A stretch of 64,000 bases of DNA from Parastagonospora avenae f. sp. tritici 18332-5 (Eukaryota; Ascomycota; Dothideomycetes; Pleosporales; Phaeosphaeriaceae). This document shows, piece by piece, positions 35,944 to 46,814 of the stretch. Location: assembly GCA_022559985.1 (NCBI GenBank), contig JAFJTR010000016.1, positions 1-64,000 of the forward strand, given 5' to 3'. The notes under the pieces were generated by a model. It ran no database searches. It saw nothing but the letters and a program-made list of their open reading frames with translations, and was not told where the DNA came from. Position 1 is the first letter of the stretch; each line of letters starts with the position of its first letter. The position numbers were made by a program, and so were the translations under genes.

Positions 35944-37678
35944 TTACACGCGCCAAACATCGACAGTGGCATATCTCTTAACTCTTTGCCACAGACTCTC
36001 TTTCCCCCTCATGACTTTCTCGTCAACATCGAAGCAGTCTGTTTGACGCTCATGTGCACAGACTGGATACAGCTCCCTCTCACACATGTCACAATATAGG
36101 CCCTCGCCCACCGACACAAAGTCCGGTCCCCATGAATTTTTCATCTCGCACACCTCTCTTGCACTATGCTCAGCATGGTGGCTAATCGTCAGCCGGTCGA
36201 CGCAATAGTCTCCCTTGACGCGAAGCTCTTCGCGTTTGATCAATATCTCCCGTGTCGCCCTAGTCTCTTCATCTTGTTGGACCCGATGAAGCGAGCGTGA
36301 GGCTCGACGTTTGATATCGATGAAAACGTCAGGACCTGGTTGACTGGTTGGCTCAGGCACTGGCACCGGCGCCGCGGGTGTCGGCGATGCTTTCTGCTGC
36401 TCTTTAAATTCCTCCAGATTCTTCGCTGCCTCATCGGGATTCACCGGTTTGCCTGCTTGATCCGCAGGAATCAGACCCGCGACTCCGCCGAAGCCTCCGG
36501 TGCCCGGTGCCGCCCCGTTTGTGTTTCTTCCTTGCTCACTCAAGGCTGCTTCAGCGTCTTTGCGGGCTTGTTCTTCGGCTTTGTCTCGGGCTGCGGCTGC
36601 TGCGTCCGCCTTCTGCTTTGCCTCTGCTGCCTCTTTTTCCTTTTGAGCTTGAGGTGAGTCTTTCACGGGAGTTTTGCCGGGCTGCATTTCTTGGTTGAAG
36701 AGCTTATGTTTGGAGTAGTCGCATGTGCGCTCGAAGGAGATGGCTTTTCGGGAGGGTTTGAAGAAGAACTTTCGTGGTGGTAGCGTGTGGCCATCTACCA
36801 CTGCCTGGAAGTCCTTGTCGAAGCCCTCGTTGACACCTTTTTCTTCGTCCACTTCGTCTTCCTTAAACTTCTCCAGGATCTTATCATAGTATGGGATGCA
36901 TTCTGGCTGTTCACCGTCAAAGGTCTTGTACAGAGACATCCTGCCTGGGGCCTGACAGAGTGTCTGGGGATAATCTTTAAACTGCTTCGCGGTCTGCTCG
37001 GCCAAGCTCTCTTCAGGAAATCCAAAGCTGGGAAGATGGACGGAAATGGCCTGCATGAAGCGGTCATCATTGCTGAGCCAGACACACCCCGGTCGGAAGT
37101 TCGTGTCGGGGACCGTGTTGGGGGAGGGGTAGTAGAAACCTCCGCCACCTTGTTCCTGACACGTCTTCACGTAGCCAGCGTGCCAGGTGCGTTGGGCGCC
37201 CGAAGCGCCTGTCACGGTGACATCTAAAAGTGTTAGAATATCGAACTCCACTAGTGATCGGAGAGTCACTACATACAAGTGACGCAAGTAGCGTCATTCG
37301 ATCTGGCCTGAATGGTCAGATACTCTGGTTCGGCTGTTTTCTCCGCTCCGTCCAGAATCATGAAATCTTTCTTTACGTTTGCCCCATCTTCAATAAGGTC
37401 GCTAGACTCTGTTGGAAATCAGCTGTCAGCTCGGGTGGGCTTGAGATAGACGGTTCTACTGATGAGAACATACCGTGCTTAGCGAATCTCTTGCCGCGAA
37501 CGTCGTACAAGTAAAGGTTCGGCATGACGCCGTTGGTGCGAGCGTCTTCCTTTGCACCAAGTTGTGTCGACCCAATGCCTATGCGAGCTACCGGCTTGTC
37601 CTCGACAGGTGCTAATGCTGCAGCCATGGTGATTCCTGAGATTGCGAAGTCGACGCCCATAGCCGCTGCGAAAGCCAT
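35944..37678 (-). CDS. Unknown protein, possibly secreted, with coiled-coil middle
   Basis: Three exons are proposed: 37678-37474, 37408-37277 and 37223-35944 (538 residues). The introns are short with GTATGT donors, and the phases agree across both. The N-terminus is mildly hydrophobic (MAFAAAMGVDFAISGITMAAALA) and could be a signal peptide. The first half has paired cysteines (ATCVTYVTVTGASGAQRTWHAGYVKTC, RPGCVWL). A charged Ala/Glu/Lys-rich coiled-coil stretch follows, then a Pro-rich linker. The C-terminal part has several cysteines (GDYCVDRL, CEMKNSWGPDF, YCDMCERELYPVC). I do not recognise the family; secretion is inference. Confidence 0.65.
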
Positions 37679-38573
37679 GACGAGTTTTTGGACGAATGAA
37701 ACGAAAGTTTGTAAATTCGAGAAAACGTAGAGACTGATTGAATCGGAAGAACAACAAGATTGAGGAAGGCGGAGAGATATTGTATAGCAGAAAAGATGCT
37801 ATGCGGTACGGAAGTTGTTGTTGGATGGTGTCTGGATAGTAATTGTTCTGTTCGGAATGCCATCTCGAGAGGCTCTTATATGCACACAGCTCATAGATCA
37901 AGAAGGGCCTGTAAGCCCTCCAGCGGACTTGACGTTGCGATAAATGGTAACAAATGCTAAATTTGGTCCATGATGTCAGAGCATGAAATTTGCATCTCCT
38001 TTCTTAGATCAATGCGTTGGAAAGCCTTGAAACAAGATCCTCCGTTAACAAATTCTGCCTATCCTGAGATCTTCCCGACATGCAATTTTGTTCCACGGCC
38101 CTGAGCATATCGCGCAGTTTCGTTTCGGACATCTTAGAAGATGGTCTTGGCCTTGTTGCTCAGTCGTTCACGCTACAATGATGTATTTGAAAGGCATATT
38201 CGAGATGATACTATTTGAGCTAATCTGAGGTACAATATTGTGGGCCTGGTCAGTGTATCATTTGAGTGCTGACCTAAGACTAGAGGCGCGCGGTAACGAT
38301 GTGCCTGGTGACCCATGCAATGCTTACATATTCTCGGCTTATACAGCCCTACCTCGACTTGGCGGTTCTCGTGTAAGCCCTATATCGAGACGTAATTTAT
38401 GGAGCCTGCTAACTTGGCGATATCGTCGTATTGAATGGCTCCACAGCTTGGGCAGTTTTGCGGCAGTCGCCTCGTTCCAAGGTACAAAACAGTGGACGAT
38501 AGTCTTCAATGAGATCATCATATATGTATTCGGAGAAATTGGTAATTGAGACAAGCTATTTCTGCAGTAATGG
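37679..38573. other. Intergenic region
   Basis: About 0.9 kb without a supported gene. It contains the 5' flank of the preceding minus-strand gene and the 3' flank of the 2EXR gene. Confidence 0.4.
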
Positions 38574-39675
38574 TCATCTCGCGCTCAGTGTCACCCGCCT
38601 AAGTATCCGCATGTCAAGATCCCTTAGTGCATCGTAATATGGCCATCGTGATTCATGCGGTCTATCATGTGCCAGTCGTGGTAGAGTTGGAAACATGCAT
38701 CCACCGTCTTCTGTGTAGGAGATGAACCATGAGTTGTCCGCCATACCCCTGAAGAGAGGCCAGTCATGCTTGATGCCTTGTTTGTTGTTGTGGCAGTCGC
38801 ATTGCCTCACTGGCGCAACGCCTACTGTGGGCCATGCAACCGACTCTGCAATGAAACTGGTAGAATATTGCATGATGTGGAATGACTGGAGACTCGGGAA
38901 AAGCCTCAGGAAATCTAGCAATGGGTCTCTGGAGCAGATGACACAGTCTGATTTTCCGCAACCGCATTTTGTCCAGACTCCTGAAATCCGTGTGTCTTCT
39001 GTGAAGTCTATATCGAGCGCCAGATGCTGAATTAAGCGGGAATTCGGGAGCACATTGCCTCGTTTTGCCCATGTTCGGATGTAGTTGAGTCGCTCTATGG
39101 AAGAGTGGAGCACACCGATCACATCTCGCTTTGCGTCGAATCGAAAATATCCAGTCAATATGTGCGGTCGTTGAGAATTGCCCTGGAACGGCTTCGGATT
39201 GGCTTTCATTTCGAACATATCCGGTAAAACATAGGCGGTGGCGTCCCTAGCTTCGCGACAAATCGAGGCTATTCTGCGACTTGTATTGGTTGCGTCAATG
39301 AGGTGTCGAAGTTCGTCGCTATCATCGATTGGTATTGCAGGAGCGAATTCAACATTGGTGGGCCGCATGGGCATGTCGGTATCATTGTTTTGATACGTGA
39401 GAATGATATCTAAATCTAAGGCGTACACTCGTGGAGTTTGCTGGGAAAGAGACTCAATCCATATCTGTCGTCGAAGCCTGGGAGAATTAATACGATTGAT
39501 TCCGTGATCTCTGCTTGTTGAGGGAGGTAGAAGCTTACTCGTACGGGAGTCTTGGAAATGGATGAAAAGCCTGTACGACCGCGATCAGTTCTCCGTCCCT
39601 CGCTTTCTTAGTACTAGATTGGTCTTTGGCAAGGGTAGGGCGTAGTGGTGGGACAGAAGAAAAGGTACAGCCCAT
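38574..39675 (-). CDS. 2EXR domain-containing protein
   Basis: Two exons are proposed: 39675-39539 and 39477-38574. A 61-bp intron (GTAAGC..CAG) splits a Glu codon. Joining the exons gives FHPFPRLPYELRRQIWIESLSQQTPRVYALDLD, the typical start of the fungal 2EXR family (FxxFxxLPxELRxxIW..PRV). The remaining 260 residues contain a Cys cluster (KCGCGKSDCVIC), which may bind metal. The function of 2EXR proteins is unknown. The family is expanded in filamentous ascomycetes. The first ATG (39675) was chosen as the nearest in-frame start upstream of the domain. Confidence 0.8.
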
Positions 39676-40531
39676 GATGATTGTGAAGAGCTAGATGGCA
39701 AAGTTGATCTGCGAGGACGATGAGGTTGCCGTGTGATCGATAGAGACAACTTGTTTCTGCGTCTGATTGCGACATGGGACGACCCTATTTTTTGAGAATG
39801 ATGTGCGAATACCTCGGTGGAGAGGTGCTAGCAAAATGCCATGATCACCTGGGAAGCATTAGTATAGAACGAGGGTGACATGTAAGAGTCGTTCGGTCAA
39901 GAGGTAGTGAATTTAGAATAGTGGGGTACGCCCGGTTGCGAAGCGCCTACCTTTATTTAGCCGCCTTGCAGAAGCACGTGCCTGCTGAGGTGTTTCAAGT
40001 ACCAAACATCAACACCTGCTCATGTCAGATCGCCCAAAATATGTAAATAAAAATCCAAATAGGGCATTGGTTCAAAAGACTATGGTAGTTACACGTCTGA
40101 TACCATTGCCTGCATCTCGCTCCCGAAGTCATCAGGCCGTGCCAAGGATCCCGTGCCAGGAGCATCGCCTTCTGTTTGAGATGACTGTATCTCAATTTTG
40201 GGAAGGGGTGTACCAAGATTCTCCGCGTTGTTTCAAGGCTCTCATGTACCACGCGGCAAAGCAGGCTAGAGTCTATTTCGACATCTAAATCCTCCGACGC
40301 CGTGGGACCGGCGAAGACAAATCTATCATTTTTTCGAGTATTTAAGAGTCTGCTGGTGGGCAATTCACGTTCACCAAACAATCACATTCAATCTTCTCAA
40401 TCCATTTGCTAGTTTCTGTACTAAGATACCCTCTCCTTTCTCTGCATAGACAGACTCTTTCATATCGTCCCTCGTCAAAGCCGATTCAATCCCATCACAC
40501 TTGTATTCATCCACTTTGCACTGTTTTCAAT

Positions 40532-41729
40532 ATGCACTTCAAGTCGCTTGTTGTGGGTGCTGCACTGCTGAGCAACTTTGCTCTCCTCACGTATGGACGA
40601 GCAGTCGATCTTCCACGATCCGGTAAGCCTTCACCTCGAACATCACAAGAAGTCTAATCACCAACATAGCATGGATTAGATGTCTCTACCACGGACCTGC
40701 TAGATACGACAGCTATTGCTCATGAGTTTGAGCCACGTATGCTCAAGGGTATCAGGAAAAAGTATGATGAAATGAGGCAAGCATCAAGAGAGAAGAAGAA
40801 GAAGGAGAAAGAAGACGGCAATAACGGATCAGGTGGCGCTACAACGTCCGATGAAATTGATGCAATGCCTGCTCCTCCAAAGTACATCGGTCCGGTACCT
40901 AGGGGTATGGAGCAGGAGCCCGAGCTATCAACATGGGTAAGTGCAAATGGCGTTGACACGTACTTCGACTTAACTAACACGCTTTGAACTTCCAGAACAA
41001 GTTCCTCGACCTCGAAGTCAGTTCAGGTGTAAATCCTCCGAAGGACGGCGGGTATTTGATGTATTCTGGAGCAGGTGTGTTTGTCGCAATCTCTGCCCGT
41101 TCGAACACCCCCTTTCACCTTCTGTCGCCTGTGCCGAATTATCACCCACCATCATTGATGCTAGTCGGACATCAGGCCAGACAGAAAATCAATACCTTGA
41201 AACTAACTTCTCTTCTCTCTGGATAGAGGTCTCCAAGCCACACACTCGAACTGCCTTCAAAGCAAGCGCCGCTGAAGACTCTGACATTGGAGTCCTGCAC
41301 GACTGGGATGACACATTCTTCTCCTCACCCGCACACCGCGTGTGGAATGATTACGAACAGGCGAATCCAGATAAGAAACACGTGGCCAGCTTTGCAGTCT
41401 CGTGGGCTCAAGCTCGCCGTGCCGCACAATCCAAGCCCGAGCTACACATGCTGTACGGCAGTAGGGATGAGCCATTGATGCGAGAAAAGAGCTATTTCGG
41501 CGCCGTTGAGGCTGGCATCATTACCGGACCCGATAGTAAGGTTAACAAGATTTGGAGATACAATCTGGAAGATGTTGTGAGAGACGAGCGGCTGCCAGCA
41601 CCGACCTTGGCGTGGGACAGGAGCTTGCATGAGCCGTTTGGGAAGAGTATCAGTGATTTGGATTGGCGAGTGAATCCAAAGGGAGAGGGTCAGCCAGATG
41701 GGACCTTGCCGGCGGCGGTGCCGAAATAG
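40532..41729 (+). CDS. Predicted secreted protein, unknown function
   Basis: Four exons are proposed: 40532-40622, 40680-40936, 40996-41074 and 41227-41729 (309 residues). All introns have GT..AG ends. For the first intron I used the acceptor ATTAG at 40675-40679, because the nearer one shifts the frame into a stop. The N-terminus is a clear signal peptide (MHFKSLVVGAALLSNFALLTYG, then RA). A highly basic/acidic low-complexity stretch (REKKKKEKEDG) follows. Few cysteines are visible. It is divergently transcribed from the 2EXR gene. It could be a secreted effector or enzyme; I do not recognise the family. Confidence 0.7.
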
Positions 41730-42039
41730 GCAAGATAGTCGGAGGTTTGGGATAGCAGGGATAGGATCGGTGGGTTGTCTTCGTTAGACGAACTTGGATG
41801 GCGCGAGGATAAGTCGGAAAGTGAACGCTGCTTTTGTGATGGTAGCTTGATCTCTTGCGGGCGTGACACCACGTCGAAGTTCAAGCTTTTGGCGTGGATG
41901 ATGAAGACTTGCATTAATTTGATCGTTAGTGCGGGTGTTGTTATTTTGGATTTTTTTGTAGATTTGTCTGTCCTTACCGTTATCGAAGTCGTTACTGCTT
42001 TCAATATGCAATTACTTAGTTTCGTATACTCATCCATCT

Positions 42040-42208
42040 TGTTGGATGTGGGAGCACAGTGTAGATATGAAGGAGGAAGAAGGTTGTTGTATTGAGAGAG
42101 CTATAAACAGCGATTATATACACAACCAGATGAGTAAGCAGGTGATTAACAGAGTCACGTGAGGTGCAGTTCACAGTGTACCGTGTGAACTAAGGTGCTA
42201 GGCTGACA
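42040..42208 (-). repeat. Solo LTR of the copia family
   Basis: A 169-bp reverse-strand copy of the copia LTR lies between TGTTGGATGTG and GGCTGACA. It is flanked by catct on both sides (42035-42039 and 42209-42213), a perfect target-site duplication. It lies about 310 bp downstream of the secreted-protein gene, with no internal element sequence. Confidence 0.92.
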
Positions 42209-42666
42209 CATCTCTACTGTGATGAAATTCGCACCTGCATTAGCACGCATTCCTAAAGACAGTGTATGGTGTCTATTGATTAGCAGTATCTGTGTGATAC
42301 AAAGTTTGCCATTCTACATCGATCAAAATCAGTAAGCTCTTGGTCGGAAGTCGCCGTAGGTGCAGGCTTGTGGTAGAGAAATTGTTAAATCATTTTCGGG
42401 GTTGCCTTGCTCGCGCCATATTTGTTGGTTTTCCGTGCGTTCTTGGTCTTTTGCCAGTTTCATAATTCCATCGAGCCTCAAGGCTTCTTCTTCAGCTTGA
42501 GCTTAAAGAGCCATCGTGACTTCCTCTTGCGATGTGAACTTACGCTGTTGCCCGATTGCCCGCTGTTCGTATTTGGGGATGCTGGCATCGGTGGATAGGA
42601 CAGATTTTGCTTCTGTTGAGCGTCCCATTCAGCTCTGAGGTACATCTCAACCGTACGAGCTTTGGC

Positions 42667-43752
42667 TCACTGAGCGATGGAAATATATGCGATTCTATCC
42701 TCTTCCTCACCTCTATGTACAAGTTCAGAGTGCTGTGCAGTATCTCTATACGACATACCCTCCACTAGAACAGTTATATCAGTTGAAAGGCAGGTGCGGT
42801 TGAAATAGATACGCATACCAAGACTTGCATCGCTATCTTCAATGTCAATAGCAAAGAAATAAGCGTCCTCGTCTTCATGGTCATCATCCGTGAGGTAGCA
42901 GTCGTATTCAGCGAAAGTATTCGTTCCGAAAAGGAACTCGTCGTTCAGGATGACCGCCGCGGGTGCATTCTTGAGTATGTGAAAGTCGAGTGAGAATTCT
43001 TCGCCATCCCATCCATGTCCGAATCGCCAGCGTACTCCACGTGTTATACCAGAATTGTTCGCCACTGCATTATCCGCAAATCGAAGTTTAACTTGGGTCT
43101 CTAGCCTTCTATTTATGGGCAAACCAAGAGACTCCGCGTATCCCTCGTCCATGATCAAGACCTTTGATCCGGAGTAAGCTAATGCCTGTTGCTCTACGCC
43201 GTTCAAAAGACCCTTGAAAGTTGGCGCAAAGTCTCCCAAGTACAGGTAATTGAAGCTTTCCAGGCCCGTAACGATGCGTTTGGCAACACGCCTAGCGTAG
43301 TTCGCAACCGAAGAGAAGGTCTGCGTGACCTTCAAGAACGACTTCTCCAGTATGACATCGTGAACGCAATTCGGTAATAGATAGAACTTCAGCTTGTAGG
43401 ACCCGGACTCACCCCTGAACCGAAAGGTTGTCTCTGCCGACTCACTTGTCTCGATTTCCTTACCATTGCCCACACGTACTGTACAATTGTCCTCCGAATT
43501 AATGTATAGTCCTAGACATTTCGCGTATGCAGTCTTCATGCAGTTTATTCTCGCGCAATAGTCTCCCAGGGCGTTGGTTCGATGGTCAGAAGCAATTGTG
43601 GCAGGAATCTCGAACAGCTCAGTCGATTTTCTTGTTACTTGAGATGTCCAGTGGCACTCAGAAGCGTGTCTCGGGTCAGGCCTGCATCCTGAGCTAATTG
43701 GATGGTTTGAGTACTCGGCCCAAGAATGTTTGTCGTCCATTATCCGCTGCAA
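42667..43752 (-). CDS. Duplicated retropepsin-like protein, active sites altered
   Basis: A 361-residue intronless frame. Two segments have the pattern of retroviral-type aspartic protease domains found in fungal host genes. The first runs from GDYCARINCMKTAYAKCLGL to CVHDVILEKSFLKVTQTF. The second runs from AYSGSKVLIMDEGYAESLGL to AAVILNDEFLFGTNTF. In active enzymes the first position reads Asp-Thr/Ser-Gly. Here the first copy has DYC and the second has YSG, so each has lost part of the triad. This suggests a non-catalytic protein of retroelement origin or long-term domestication; the fold assignment is by eye. The C-terminal end resembles a separate fragment at 43888-44073. Confidence 0.65.
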   Translation of the reverse strand: MQRIMDDKHSWAEYSNHPISSGCRPDPRHASECHWTSQVTRKSTELFEIPATIASDHRTNALGDYCARINCMKTAYAKCLGLYINSEDNCTVRVGNGKEIETSESAETTFRFRGESGSYKLKFYLLPNCVHDVILEKSFLKVTQTFSSVANYARRVAKRIVTGLESFNYLYLGDFAPTFKGLLNGVEQQALAYSGSKVLIMDEGYAESLGLPINRRLETQVKLRFADNAVANNSGITRGVRWRFGHGWDGEEFSLDFHILKNAPAAVILNDEFLFGTNTFAEYDCYLTDDDHEDEDAYFFAIDIEDSDASLGMRIYFNRTCLSTDITVLVEGMSYRDTAQHSELVHRGEEEDRIAYISIAQ

Positions 43753-43887
43753 TCTGAGTGTTTCTTCACGATGTTATACGGAGGAGTTATCTGGTCATTC
43801 GTCCCAGCGAATTATAAGGACTTCAACCTTCCGATAACCCTTGGGCTGTGATAGTTTGGTGTTCATTGTATACGAAAACGGGTCTGA

Positions 43888-44073
43888 TTATAGCTTCTTT
43901 GGGTGTGCTATTTGTCTGACATTATTAGTTAATAAACCAAAATTTTTGTTTACAGTGCAATATAATCTTACTGAGACAACAGTCCGTGATTGCTGGTCGT
44001 CAGTCCTACCTCTATAAATGAGCTCCGAATACGGTATTTGGCTAAAAGGCTGGGTCTGTAATTCTACTGTCAC
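43888..44073 (-). pseudogene. Fragment resembling the tail of the retropepsin-like protein
   Basis: A 61-residue open stretch begins with FSQIPYSELIYRGRTDDQ. It resembles YRDTAQHSELVHRGEEED near the end of the neighbouring 42667-43752 protein (SEL[IV][YH]RG shared). It looks like the last part of a duplicated gene whose body is gone. The match is short, so confidence is limited. Confidence 0.4.
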
Positions 44074-44125
44074 GTTTGGTCATATGCGAAAATGTTTATC
44101 CGTGTTCATACCAATATTTGGAGTG

Positions 44126-44222
44126 ATCGTACGAGTCACCTGATCATCACATGATCAGGTTCTGCATGTGCCTTAGGGGCTAGTGCAGGAGTATCTAGTC
44201 TGCTCGTACGATAGCTTCAATC
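44126..44222. repeat. Inverted repeat with internal hairpin, MITE-like
   Basis: ATCGTACGAG (44126-44135) faces CTCGTACGAT (44213-44222), a perfect 10-bp inverted pair bounding 97 bp. Inside, CCTGATCA (44139-44146) pairs with TGATCAGG (44152-44159) around a 5-base loop. No target duplication is evident. It may be a miniature element, a transcription-factor site pair or a terminator-like hairpin. Confidence 0.5.
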
Positions 44223-44771
44223 AACCAATCAATCTGCAACCACCTAAAGTTTGCAACTTGCTTCACACCGTACAATTGTACTTGCTTTACCTAAGGTGAA
44301 GTCCTACCAACAATCCGTACAAAAAAACCGAGGAAGAAGAGCGGATCATGTGCCATTGGAGACAAACCAAGATGGTGCTACAGAGCGAAGGAAGATGGTC
44401 AACGTTAAGCGAAACAAAGCTACCGGTGAGCTTACATCGTATCAAGGTCGGCTGTGGCTGGAGGCGCAGCCGCATAGTACAGCCTGCCACGTATGATGAT
44501 GCTTGCAGGGACGCAAAAGCATTCATGGCATCCAATGATTCGAGGATGTACGTGGCACTGTTGAATCTTGTCGGCCATAGGGCTTATCCCTTGGCGCATG
44601 AGTGATGACCCAAGTTCCGTTTTCACCTAGGCCTGTTTCGGCCTAGCTCCTTCATCCTCTCTCTTTTGCGTATAGAGGATCTCTCTCCTATAGCCTAATA
44701 CATCATGATTCTCCTCAACCTCTACGCTTGACAAATCTCAGACCCTAATAGAGAGTGGCCTGCAGTACAAG

Positions 44772-45822
44772 ATGGGCTTCTGTCAACCTCGGCGCCCAGA
44801 CTGCAAGGCAGAGTTTGTTTTGTCGGCCTTGCTTCGTTACTCAAGCGCGGATTTTGGCATACCCATTATTCGAACGCAGGTAATGATAGCCGGCACAACT
44901 CATAACTATAAATTCCAACACACTACAACAAAATAACCTTGAGCTTGGCCAACTTCGCGATGGTTACCCCGCGCTCGCGAGCTGGATCGCCCGTGATCCC
45001 GATAACGAGACCTTAATTTTCAGAAGGTTCGATAAGCTAGCTGCAAGAAACATACTTCACCTACAAGCACAGCTCTTCAACGTCGAGCGCGATGTCGAAG
45101 ATCTAGATGACGGGTTGTGGAGAAGTGAAGATCTAGAAGTTTGCCAATCGCTGAGGCGCTGGGAAACTCTAGTAGAGCACGGTAGGGATTCAAATACAAC
45201 GGAAAGCAGGTTGTTACAAAAGCTACAAGATCTGAAAGCCCTCTTGAAGGATTACTGTGCGCCTGCCGCCGTCCAGAGAAAAGCATGTGGCTGATAAGTT
45301 GTAGATGATACCATAGCGCTTCAGATGCAAATTGTATCAATGCGAAAGCCATACAAGAGACCCATAGATGCTTTTCGCGACTTCATGAATGGAGCATCGT
45401 CTTCGGATAAAGCTGCTAGCGCAATGCCTCTCATCAGCGGAGGAGCGATAGCGTTTCTGGAGGATGAGGCTGATCTGGTCACATTGACGAAGCTGATGGA
45501 GGAGGACTATCTCTCGCGCTTCCTGCAAGACCACTGGGTTTTTCGCAAACGCAGCTCGACCAATCCTCTCGACCGCACGACGATCCACAAGAACTCGCAC
45601 GTCATCCGAACAGTCGCGGTCCTTGACATGTTCCTGGCTGCAATGCTGCTCATCGGCGCAATCGTAAATCTTTATCTCGTTCCGAATCCAAGAGCAAAGC
45701 TAGGTCTCGTAGCCATGTACACAATTTTGTTTGCCTCTAGCATGACGCTGTGCACAAATGCTCGACGGGCCGAAGTTTTCGCTGCGACAGCGGCGTACGC
45801 GGCTGTATTCGTAGTTTCGTGA
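44772..45822 (+). CDS. DUF6594-type membrane protein
   Basis: Three exons are proposed: 44772-44879, 44944-45256 and 45317-45822 (308 residues, phases consistent). The second exon starts the typical domain (GYPALASWIARDPDNETLIFRRFDKLAARNILHLQAQL), followed by helices with a conserved SWE-like block (RRWETL). The third exon holds three hydrophobic helices (VLDMFLAAMLLIGAIVNLYL; LGLVAMYTILFASSMTLC; VFAATAAYAAVFVV). This is the layout of the fungal DUF6594 family, of unknown function and often found in accessory regions. The first exon (CQPRRPDCKAEF..) is unlike other members I know. Its boundary is the least certain. Confidence 0.75.
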
Positions 45823-45891
45823 GTGGTGACCTGGGTGGAACTAAAAATTAGCAGTGTCTGATACAGCTTGAAGGCGGGATTTGGAAGACGG

Positions 45892-46482
45892 TCAGGTGTC
45901 TAGACCGAGTGTAATCCTCATGCACGACACCATCGCCTGGCGAGACAACAATACGTTGGCCGTGGGCCAGGGGAGAAGGGGAGCCTTGTCAATAAGGATT
46001 TCATGATTGCTCGATGTTGTATAAAGGTATTCGCTGGTCTGACCTGGCATAGTGCAATGGGTCCTCCGAGTGAAAGCATTGCGAGACCTGGTCTGAGAAA
46101 TAGTGGGCCTGCGCTTCCCGACATCTACATAGCGCGATCGAAGGTAGAGATTGTTTCCGAGAGAATCGTGGATATTGCCGGATTTGAAAGCCCGAGATGT
46201 TGTTGTGTGCAGTATCTGCAGATGTGTGTTGTTGTGTGACTTCGTGCCTTCCTCTCGGGGTTTGCCGATGCGCGCCACGAACGCGAGAACACGTGCAGAA
46301 AACATCGCTTCTAGGAAGAGCGACATCAGATCCCCGCTTTCGTACCTTGCATCAATCCACCAAAACACGTCCTGCCCAGCATTGCGCAATCCTGTCATGT
46401 CCGTCCTGCGTCGGGGTAGTTGAAGTGCTGTTCCAAGGGGAAGCCAAGCTGCTGTATTTCTGAGCCACCGATTACTGAACAT
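45892..46482 (-). other. Open frame of 196 codons, unassigned
   Basis: The frame is uninterrupted but has no recognised domain, signal peptide or compositional sign of a protein. It lies between the DUF6594 gene and the MFS permease. It may be chance. Confidence 0.15.
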
Positions 46483-46814
46483 CCGAATACGACCTTAGCA
46501 TTCTCATCCCAGCATGCCCTTAAAATCACAATGAATCCGCAGATATCAGAGAGAGATCTTTGCTCCACTGATCTCATGAGCGAACTTTTTCCCCTTATTA
46601 ATTAGTGAACAGCAAAAGCCAGATGAAGCTCTGCATCAGGATCACAGGACAAGGAACATGTCATGGTATCAAGACGTCATCATTGCTAACTAACACTGTC
46701 TGAAGAGGATGGACGCTGCTACACTGTCACACAATACTGCCGATGGCATCTTAGGATGGGCTGGCATGCTGTCTAGATCTGGTATCTGCGCCACAGCTCA
46801 CTTGCGACAAGTGA

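Noticed and set aside
44251..44605. Overlapping 81-85 codon ORFs upstream of the DUF6594 gene
   Set aside because: No shared family, no signal peptide and no consistent splice joining them.
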